Shown in pieces: positions 57,634 to 64,000 of a stretch of 64,000 bases of DNA. How positions within the stretch are numbered: the first letter of the stretch is position 1; each line of letters begins with the position of its first letter. Made by a program: the position numbers and the translations under genes. The notes under the pieces are model-generated. The model searched no databases. It was not told where the DNA came from and saw only the letters and a program-made list of their open reading frames with translations. The stretch is from Vibrio sp. 99-70-13A1 (lineage in GTDB: Bacteria; Pseudomonadota; Gammaproteobacteria; Enterobacterales; Vibrionaceae), in assembly GCF_013114625.1 (NCBI RefSeq), contig NZ_VTXD01000002.1, positions 1 through 64,000 of the forward strand, written 5' to 3'.

Positions 57634-58410
57634 CTATGACTCCCAGCTCTTAAAGTTTGCTAGTTCGTTAAAGCCAGCTGTTTCGTCTAAGTGATCTGCT
57701 TCTTTTGCCTGACCAGTCCAGTCGACCTGATCAGTTTTCTTAACCAGATCTGTGTCTTGAACCTTATCCAGTCCTTCAATATTTTCAATTCGCCCGAAGA
57801 TTAGCCCCATAACGCCAACGGCATAAATGTCGTCACCTTCGAGTTCCAGTAGAACTTGTGGCAAGCTTTCGAAGGCTTGGCCAGAAACGATGATCCCATG
57901 CCTTCGTATGTCGAAGGTCGACAAATGATAAGGACATTGCCCCACAACACGGTGTTCATCTATTGCCTTATAGTTTCCAGTTAACGGCCCGCCTTGATGA
58001 GTACACATCATTGAAAATGCGACTACGTCCCTTTGTTCACCAATACCACCACCACAGGCAATATCCGTTTTTGTCAGCATAGCGATAGAGTTAGGACCAT
58101 TATCAGGATATTGAAAATACACCGCTTCATGGTTAATTAACTGACTCATTTTCGCGATTTTTTTACGAGGATAGCCCGCCACTCTTCCGTGAGCCTCTTG
58201 CTGCTGTTCAGTACCTGCAAACAAAGTAATAGGTACCAAAGAAACGGCTGTCGCAGCGCCTGAATAAAGTAGAAAGTCACGACGAGAAAGCATGCACTTA
58301 GCATGACCTTTATCGGATTTTTCACCTGTAACCAATAAAGGTTCTGATGAGGTATGGAATGTTTGTGAGTTATGAATCGCCAAACTAGAGGCATTAGATT
58401 TTATCGACAT
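57634..58410 (-). CDS. idrB: Iodate reductase Rieske subunit IdrB
   Basis: 258 aa. A twin-arginine signal (SRRDFLLYSGAATAVSLVP) begins after an unusual 40-residue leader, so ATG at an internal MLSRR (about residue 40) is a possible start. Rieske cluster ligands are CTHQGGP (Cys, His) and CPYHLSTFD (Cys, His). The two cysteines that form the disulfide in many Rieske proteins are replaced by Gly and Tyr, which lowers redox potential in such variants. The C-terminal 50 residues are a Asp/Lys/Gln-rich tail. Its TAT signal probably carries the folded IdrAB pair to the periplasm. Its start overlaps the di-haem gene's stop. Confidence 0.8.
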   Translation of the reverse strand: MSIKSNASSLAIHNSQTFHTSSEPLLVTGEKSDKGHAKCMLSRRDFLLYSGAATAVSLVPITLFAGTEQQQEAHGRVAGYPRKKIAKMSQLINHEAVYFQYPDNGPNSIAMLTKTDIACGGGIGEQRDVVAFSMMCTHQGGPLTGNYKAIDEHRVVGQCPYHLSTFDIRRHGIIVSGQAFESLPQVLLELEGDDIYAVGVMGLIFGRIENIEGLDKVQDTDLVKKTDQVDWTGQAKEADHLDETAGFNELANFKSWES

Positions 58411-59573
58411 TATTTTTTTGCCTCTAGGATCTGTTCTTTTGTATACATCGCTTCGTAAGGCGGAAGTTCAGGCTCTTCTATTGAAATCTGCTCCCCAGAG
58501 AATGCTTCGACAAAGCTAAGCAAATCTTGTTTCTCTTGGTCATTCAAACCTAATGGTACGATTAAAGGTGACTTGGTTTGCGGAAAACCAGTTGAACGAC
58601 CATCACTCGCGATACCGCCACGATTGTAAAAATCAATCACATCACTGAGCGTAGGGATCGCACCATTGTGCATGTAGGGTGCGGTATATTTTGTATATCG
58701 GATGCTTGGCGTTCTGAATTTCCCAAGCATTTCTTTGCGCTTCGCTCTGAAATACGCGCCTGGGTCAGCCTTCGTTTCTCGGTACATTTTTTCCGTTACG
58801 CCTTTTGAATAAAGCTCAAAGCGGAAGGTAATTTGTGCCAACTCATCGTCTTCCCACCATAAACTTGGTGGTACGCCAATGTTGTAAAACTTTTGGTCAG
58901 ACGCGAGAGGACCATTATGGCAAGCCAAACAATTTGCTTTGCCTTCGAACAATCGCTTACCTCGAATTTGTTGCTTGGTTAGTGCTGAACGGTCGCCTCG
59001 TAAATATTGATCAACCGGTGTGTCTGTTTGCACTAATGTGCGTTCAAAGGCTGAAATTGCACGCCAAGCATTATGGATTTTCGGTGTGTCATCACCAAAA
59101 ACCTGTTTAAATCGCTTAACGTATTCGGGTACTAGCGCTAAGCGGGCTTCCATGATGTCATCTTCACCATTACCAGCTACGGCACCTTTCGCAGCGTCTT
59201 TCGCTTGAGCTTCTAATGACATCGCGCTGCCCGCCCAAAAAAATTTATCGTAATACGCGGCATTAATAATGGTTTGGCTATTTCGCCAGTGAACGGTTCC
59301 GGGATACCCCATAGACAAATCGTCAGGAAACCCCCAACCTTGAGTTTGAATATGACAGCCAGAACATGGGCTGCTAGTGTCGCCGCTTAATCTCCCGTCA
59401 TAAAACAGAATTTTTCCTAATTCGATTTTCTCTGGTGTTTGTTTGTTGTCTAACGGAATTGGCACTTCCCCTAGTGGGGCTAAACTGTGTCCTGCATTCG
59501 CTAAAAATGGGAAAAACGCGCCCAAAAATAAAATTACAGTCAACGATAAACAGGTAGAGTTAATTCTTAGCAT
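58410..59573 (-). CDS. Di-haem cytochrome c peroxidase-like protein (IdrP type)
   Basis: 387 aa from the ATG at 59573 (AGAGGA eight bases upstream), giving a clean signal peptide; two upstream in-frame ATGs lack one. Two haem c motifs, CSGCH and CLACH, with GNKQTPEKIELGKILFYDGRLSGD-type opening and RTPSIRYTKYTAPYMHNGAIPTLSDVIDFYNRGG, typical of bacterial cytochrome c peroxidases and MauG. In idr loci two such proteins (IdrP1, IdrP2) accompany IdrAB and are thought to remove H2O2 or reactive intermediates. Overlaps the preceding peroxidase gene by 14 bases. Confidence 0.85.
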   Translation of the reverse strand: MLRINSTCLSLTVILFLGAFFPFLANAGHSLAPLGEVPIPLDNKQTPEKIELGKILFYDGRLSGDTSSPCSGCHIQTQGWGFPDDLSMGYPGTVHWRNSQTIINAAYYDKFFWAGSAMSLEAQAKDAAKGAVAGNGEDDIMEARLALVPEYVKRFKQVFGDDTPKIHNAWRAISAFERTLVQTDTPVDQYLRGDRSALTKQQIRGKRLFEGKANCLACHNGPLASDQKFYNIGVPPSLWWEDDELAQITFRFELYSKGVTEKMYRETKADPGAYFRAKRKEMLGKFRTPSIRYTKYTAPYMHNGAIPTLSDVIDFYNRGGIASDGRSTGFPQTKSPLIVPLGLNDQEKQDLLSFVEAFSGEQISIEEPELPPYEAMYTKEQILEAKK

Positions 59574-60663
59574 TTGACCAGTCCTCTGTGTATTCATAGC
59601 CAAAGTCATATTCTAACCACTCGTATTCAGCACCGATTAACGGATCGCCTGATAAGGACTCCAAAAAAGCTACTAATGCTGCTTGCTCTTGCTTGCTCAA
59701 CGACAATGGTTTCATCCGCTGATCTTTGTTTGAGTCTTGCCCTCCACCACGATTATAAAAATCGACAACCTCATCCAATGTGCTCAACATTCCGTTGTGC
59801 ATATATGGCGCGGTATAAGTCAGCTCTCTGAGGGAAGGAGTAATGAAGGAGCCTCGGTCCGAACCGTCTGCTTTATGAGTTTGAACATGTGCCCCGACAT
59901 CACGCTTTAATGCCAAATAATCTTGTATACCCATAAACATATTGAATGCTAAGAAGCTTTGGTGACGCATAGGATCGGTAAAAATATCAGGGTTCTCAGG
60001 CACGCCAGTATTATGCGCTAGCCCATCACTGAATAACTCCCCTGTATGGCATTGGCTGCATCCAGCCTTTCCAGTAAACAAAGCCTGACCTTGAGAAGCC
60101 AGAGCGGAAAGGTTATTCAAATCATAAGGGGAGTTTTTAGACGTTAGAGTTTTTAAATATTCGGGCAAAGCTTTACGTACACCACCATTTGATGGCTCAC
60201 CCAGCCCGGCTTTTTTGAACATTTCAACGTAGATAGGATCTTGTTTTATGCGCTCTTGCATGAGGCGCATATCCATATTCATTAGCCAATCTTCTGTTAT
60301 ATTTTCTCTTACTACATCATTTAAGTTGGTGCCAATGCGCCCGTCATGAAACCAAACTTCTTTATATGCCGTATTAATCAAAGATGGAGAATTACGAAAG
60401 CCATCACTGCCCGTGTAAGCAGGGCTTAGTGCTTCTGGATGTGAAAATCCATTTTGAGGAATATGGCAGCTTGAGCATGATATTGAGTCATCACCCGAAA
60501 GACGAGTATCAAAAAATAGCCTTTTCCCTAACTCTGCTTTTGCAGAATCAACTGCTAAAGGAGGTAATTTGGCTTCCACACTGGCGCTCAACAATAGACA
60601 AACACCCAGAATAGCCTGAGTAATTGCTTGTTTTGTGGTCTTCATTCCCTTCCCCATAATCAT
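59560..60663 (-). CDS. Di-haem cytochrome c peroxidase-like protein (second IdrP type)
   Basis: 367 aa with a signal peptide (about 1-30, cleavage near VEA|KL). Haem motifs CSSCH and CSQCH; RLSGDDSISCSSCHIPQNGFSHP and SLRELTYTAPYMHNGMLSTLDEVVDFYNRGGG are the family signatures. First gene of the four-gene minus-strand operon P-P-idrB-idrA, so the gene order differs from the idrABP1P2 order of described loci. Which of the two is IdrP1 cannot be told by eye. Divergent from the HEAT-repeat gene. Confidence 0.85.
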   Translation of the reverse strand: MIMGKGMKTTKQAITQAILGVCLLLSASVEAKLPPLAVDSAKAELGKRLFFDTRLSGDDSISCSSCHIPQNGFSHPEALSPAYTGSDGFRNSPSLINTAYKEVWFHDGRIGTNLNDVVRENITEDWLMNMDMRLMQERIKQDPIYVEMFKKAGLGEPSNGGVRKALPEYLKTLTSKNSPYDLNNLSALASQGQALFTGKAGCSQCHTGELFSDGLAHNTGVPENPDIFTDPMRHQSFLAFNMFMGIQDYLALKRDVGAHVQTHKADGSDRGSFITPSLRELTYTAPYMHNGMLSTLDEVVDFYNRGGGQDSNKDQRMKPLSLSKQEQAALVAFLESLSGDPLIGAEYEWLEYDFGYEYTEDWSNAKN

Positions 60664-60699
60664 GCTACTATTGATGTTCTATATTATTCGGCTACGGTT

Positions 60700-60715
60700 C
60701 ATCATTGATATGATG
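60700..60715. promoter_or_regulatory. Palindrome in the idr upstream region
   Basis: CATCAT-TGAT-ATGATG, a perfect 6-bp dyad, 37 bases before the first idr gene and 71 bases before the HEAT-repeat gene, overlapping TGATCA-like words. A candidate operator for an oxygen- or oxyanion-responsive regulator; identity unknown. Confidence 0.4.
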
Positions 60716-60785
60716 GTGATCATACAAATCTAAATGATATCCGTTAGTATTCTAAATTAATATTCAAGACCATGTTGTTATTACT

Positions 60786-62825
60786 ATGATTTATGCCAGC
60801 CTCATCGACCTAACACTCAATAAATTACAACACGGTAATGAACTTGAACAAATATCCGCCGCTAATGCTCTACACCAATGCGAAGAAGCCATAAATGCAT
60901 TAATATCTCAGTTGCATACTGATTCTGAAGAATTAACTATTGGCTGTTTAAATGCTTTATCGTCTTTACCCAATAGCCCAATAGAACCACTCATAAAATG
61001 CTTATCTTCGGCTCATGACCCAGACGTAAAATTGGCTGCAATGCATGCCATTTCGACAAACCACCGCGTTGATGATGCAAAGTCTGCATTACTTGAATTA
61101 GCAAGTGCGGACAACGAATGTTGGGACGGCGATTGGGATGATGGCATAGATATCGCTCTTGCCTCCGTCAATGCTTTACTCAAGACGACACATAGCTTTG
61201 TAGAAGAAGAGCTAGCTCAATTAATTATGCTCATTCATAGCGACCCTGAACCCGAATTAGAGCAAGCCTTGTATTACTTACTGGCTAAGGTTGCCCCAAA
61301 TAAACTTGATGATTTAGTTGAACAGGAATGGAGTCGATTTTTATCATCTCCTTTAAAAACCAGTTTGGGATTATCACTAACCAGAAAGTTACTGAAAGCC
61401 TCCTCGAATAAGGTTCATTTGTTCAAGTTTCTTGAAAGCGATGACTTACTGATTCATAGAATTGCATTAACGAGACTGTCCGATTTAGATGCACGAGAGT
61501 ACCTACAAAGCTTTTTAAGCATGCTCTCCAGCGCCCAACAACCGATGCAAGATATCGCCATTTCGACGCTATTACGCTGGCAATATCCAGTCGCACCCCA
61601 ATACTTAGAGCCGATCATCCGCAATAATCGTCCAATATCAAAAGTACTGCCATTTATAACCAAAGAAAGCTTCTTCTTACTTTTAGAGCAGTGGCAATCG
61701 GGAGAAATGAATAAGTGCAATGTTGCCCCTTGTCTTAGCCTAGCAAGCAGGTTTGATTACGATTTATCCGAGATAGTGAAGCATTTCTTTGCCGAGTTCG
61801 GACGTTTAGAGCCACAGCATCAAATAGACTCATTGACTGAGTTATGTCAAAGCCGTGAGCTACAAATTCCGGTTTCATTTTTACGCATGCATCTTCAATC
61901 ACAGACTTTGGATAACAGCGTGCGTCTTTTACTGATAAAGAACCTAGCTTCACAAAACACTCCCGCTTCTAAAAACTTAATCAATGAACTTATATTTGAT
62001 AATGCGTACATTGATTTTAAGTTGACTGAAAGATCAGATTTAGAGCTTAACAGTCGATTAGAAGAAGTGAAGACGAAGAAAGCAGAAGTAAACACAAAAG
62101 ATAATGGCTCTGAAGACGGTAACCTTGTTGCGGTAAACCCTATGTCTACACTTGCTGCTTTATCAATGCCATTAGATGAGAAAACCACCTCTCCTACGAA
62201 GCAGCCATTCAAAAAATCTCAAAGAAAAATTGCGACTATTGAGAGCCTCACCAACCGTTCAAAGGTGATTGAGTATTGCGCCTCTCAAGAACAGCTAATT
62301 GAATTATGTACCGCCGTTTCAATTGAGCAATTAGACGAAGAAGATTTTTTTGCTATTGTAAAAGCTTCACTGCGATGTAACTTGGCGTTCGCCTCTATTC
62401 GTTCAGATGAGCTAGACGACTATGCACATAAACAGTTAGTTAATTCAGATTACCGTACAGAATTGAAAACGCTTGTAGAGTGGCTAGGACCAGTTCATTT
62501 ACAAACTGAGATACCGGCATTAGTTGAGCTCAGCTCTCCGTTGCTCATCTCTCAATTAATCCCCTTCATCGAGGATCTTGATGTACTCAACATTTTATTA
62601 GAGCATCCCTATTTAGGCGTAAAACAACAAGCGACCATCAAGTTAGAATCTCTTATGAGAGGCGATAAAACTCGCTATATTGAACTCATTCATTTTGCTT
62701 TAAGTTCACCAGACCTTCATTCGACGGTGAATCAATTTGATCACACAGTACTTGAAGAAGAGTTGGTCTTATTGTTAAACACTCACCCTTTAAAGGCTCT
62801 GCAATTTATGGGGGATTTTGGGTGA
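60786..62825 (+). CDS. HEAT-repeat protein (679 aa)
   Basis: Repeated paired helices of HEAT/Armadillo type fill residues about 15-330 and 500-679 (for example LEQISAANALHQCEEAINALISQL, PDVKLAAMHAISTNHRVDDAKSALLELA), with a charged, probably flexible linker at about 425-490. No signal peptide, so cytoplasmic. Divergent from the idr operon with a 122-base shared region. HEAT-repeat proteins next to molybdoenzymes may act in cofactor loading or folding before TAT export, but this is inference from position. No ribosome binding site is obvious. Confidence 0.7.
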   Translation: MIYASLIDLTLNKLQHGNELEQISAANALHQCEEAINALISQLHTDSEELTIGCLNALSSLPNSPIEPLIKCLSSAHDPDVKLAAMHAISTNHRVDDAKSALLELASADNECWDGDWDDGIDIALASVNALLKTTHSFVEEELAQLIMLIHSDPEPELEQALYYLLAKVAPNKLDDLVEQEWSRFLSSPLKTSLGLSLTRKLLKASSNKVHLFKFLESDDLLIHRIALTRLSDLDAREYLQSFLSMLSSAQQPMQDIAISTLLRWQYPVAPQYLEPIIRNNRPISKVLPFITKESFFLLLEQWQSGEMNKCNVAPCLSLASRFDYDLSEIVKHFFAEFGRLEPQHQIDSLTELCQSRELQIPVSFLRMHLQSQTLDNSVRLLLIKNLASQNTPASKNLINELIFDNAYIDFKLTERSDLELNSRLEEVKTKKAEVNTKDNGSEDGNLVAVNPMSTLAALSMPLDEKTTSPTKQPFKKSQRKIATIESLTNRSKVIEYCASQEQLIELCTAVSIEQLDEEDFFAIVKASLRCNLAFASIRSDELDDYAHKQLVNSDYRTELKTLVEWLGPVHLQTEIPALVELSSPLLISQLIPFIEDLDVLNILLEHPYLGVKQQATIKLESLMRGDKTRYIELIHFALSSPDLHSTVNQFDHTVLEEELVLLLNTHPLKALQFMGDFG

Positions 62826-62939
62826 TTAAAGAAAGATTTGATCTTGAAATGCATCTCCACCGTATAAACGATTGTGGTGATACCAAAACGGCTATTCATA
62901 AAATTCAGTGAAAAACAGTTAATATAGGACGGAGAATGA

Positions 62940-63326
62940 ATGACTCATTTAACTATCTTCTATGATGGAACATGCCCACTCTGCGCTAAAGAAATGAATG
63001 CACTAAAAAAGCATGATAAACAGAATTTACTGAAGACAGTGGATATCTACAGTGAAGACTTCTCGGCATACCCAGAGATTGATGCAGAAGCTGCTAACAA
63101 CATTTTGCACGCCATCAATCACAAAGGACAATTACTGCTTGGTTTAGATGTGACCTATAAAGCATGGCAATTAATGGGACGCGGTTGGATTTATGCCCCA
63201 CTTCGTTGGAAATTAGTGAAACCACTAGCAGATTCACTCTACCTAAAATTTGCCCGCAATCGGTATAAGGTTTCATTTTGGCTGACAGGCACTTCACGTT
63301 GTGACAGCAACAGCTGTTCGCGGTAG
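62940..63326 (+). CDS. DCC family thiol-disulfide oxidoreductase (DUF393)
   Basis: 128 aa. Begins LTIFYDGTCPLCAKEMNAL, the D-x-x-C-x-x-C signature of the family, followed by a thioredoxin-like pattern (GLDVTYKAWQLMGRGWIYAPLRWK). A Cys/Ser-rich end (TSRCDSNSCSR) is present. Likely a small redox protein; physiological partner unknown. GGACGGAG precedes the ATG. Confidence 0.88.
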   Translation: MTHLTIFYDGTCPLCAKEMNALKKHDKQNLLKTVDIYSEDFSAYPEIDAEAANNILHAINHKGQLLLGLDVTYKAWQLMGRGWIYAPLRWKLVKPLADSLYLKFARNRYKVSFWLTGTSRCDSNSCSR

Positions 63327-63357
63327 TGTTTCTTATCACTGGCTTAAGACCGATATC

Positions 63358-63389
63358 AATCTAGGTAAGCCTCAGCATAAACCTAGATT
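63358..63389. terminator. Bidirectional terminator-like hairpin
   Basis: Arms AATCTAGGT/ACCTAGATT around a 14-base loop, between the convergent DCC and EamA genes. Confidence 0.5.
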
Positions 63390-63394
63390 AACCG

Positions 63395-64000
63395 TTACCA
63401 CATCACCAAGATTGCAGCGATTGCGATAAAAAATAAAGCCAGCATATCCTTTCTTTTTACGCCTTCTTTCAGCCAGAAAAATGAAATTAAAATCGTAAAG
63501 AATACTTCTATTTGCCCCAGGGTTTTAACCAACGGCACAGTTTGCAGTGACATAGCACTAAACCAACCGAGAGATCCGATAAAACTGGCGATACTGGTCA
63601 TCAACACCAACTTAGGTTTAATAAACATCGCTTTTAATGTTTGGCGATCGCGAAACAGCATAAACAAAACAAGCATTACCGTTTGCAAAAAGATAACCGA
63701 GAATAGCACCCACGCAGCGCGATGAGGGAAAGGAACGTCTAACGTTAAGCTCGCTTCTCGAACCCACAAAGACGTTAACGCAAACGAAGTACTGCACGCT
63801 AAGCCTATTAGCGCCGTTTTTAAAGAAATACTGCGAATACCATTAGGACAGCTCAGCATGAATACCGCTATTGCTCCGATAAGTACGCCAACCCACCCCA
63901 GTAGTGATAATGAAGTACCAAAGAATAAGACACCTAAAAAAGCAGAAACTGGCGCTTCACTTTTTGCAAGCCCAGCCCCAATGGCAAAATTTTTCTGTTT
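63395..64000 (-). CDS. EamA/DMT-family transporter, partial at window end
   Basis: The frame stays open to base 64000, so the 5' part lies outside. The visible 201 residues contain about six hydrophobic helices and the EamA marks KSEAPVSAFLG ... LSLLGWVGVLIGAIAVF near the internal repeat junction and KTLGQIEVFFTILISFFWLKEGVKRKDM near the end. Drug/metabolite-type inner-membrane exporter; substrate unknown. ATG 63859 is an internal methionine, not the start. Confidence 0.85.
   Translation of the reverse strand, partial: KQKNFAIGAGLAKSEAPVSAFLGVLFFGTSLSLLGWVGVLIGAIAVFMLSCPNGIRSISLKTALIGLACSTSFALTSLWVREASLTLDVPFPHRAAWVLFSVIFLQTVMLVLFMLFRDRQTLKAMFIKPKLVLMTSIASFIGSLGWFSAMSLQTVPLVKTLGQIEVFFTILISFFWLKEGVKRKDMLALFFIAIAAILVMW

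Noticed and set aside
54942..58410. Arsenite oxidase aioBA
   Set aside because: Family resemblance is real, but the paired di-haem peroxidases, larger catalytic subunit and lack of arsenic genes fit iodate reductase better. Kept as the alternative.

Overview
The window looks like a Vibrionaceae chromosome (genus Vibrio or a close relative). The evidence is an nspS-mbaA norspermidine-sensing pair, yajD, a yghU-type glutathione transferase, a leucine/branched-chain catabolic block and a marine-type iodate respiration cluster. No rRNA, tRNA or CRISPR array was seen.

Left half (about 88-33024): a mobile defence island of about 32.9 kb, both ends of which lie in the window. It has split a chromosomal VOC/glyoxalase-like gene. 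The first seven codons lie at 67-87 and the remainder at 33025-33489; joining them restores a 161-codon frame. The island carries its own intact 161-aa VOC paralogue (25547-26032), three large tyrosine recombinases plus a small coiled-coil protein at its right end (26149-32876), and imperfect 14-bp inverted repeats at its ends. The recombinase module resembles Gamma-Mobile-Trio (GMT) or Tn554-type multi-recombinase elements.

Cargo from left to right: a small unknown gene; a gene with a ParA-like but degraded P-loop, convergent with an MbcA/ParS/Xre-type (DUF2384) antitoxin-like gene; a 1-kb non-coding stretch rich in palindromes; a two-gene operon of a membrane-anchored TPR-like solenoid/PIN-like nuclease and a helical partner; a 2147-aa nuclease-STAND NTPase resembling Avs proteins, with a small overlapping partner and a HEPN-like gene; and a complete type I Wadjet system (jetABCD) divergent from a WYL regulator.

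Right half (33025-64000): chromosomal backbone. It holds nspS-mbaA (polyamine control of c-di-GMP); a PAS protein with a REC-CheC/X phosphatase; ETF beta, ETF alpha and ETF:quinone oxidoreductase; a GST; YajD; and two acyl-CoA blocks. One block is SDR, acyl-CoA dehydrogenase and thiolase; the other is ivd-mccB-liuC-HMG-CoA lyase. The acyl-CoA dehydrogenases would pass electrons to ETF and ETF-QO encoded beside them. The leucine block lacks the biotin-carboxylase subunit of methylcrotonyl-CoA carboxylase.

The 54364-60663 cluster contains pseudoazurin, an AioA-like molybdoenzyme, a Rieske subunit and two di-haem peroxidases. It is best read as a dissimilatory iodate reductase (idr) locus rather than arsenite oxidase. 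A divergent HEAT-repeat protein, a DCC thiol-disulfide protein and a partial EamA transporter close the window.
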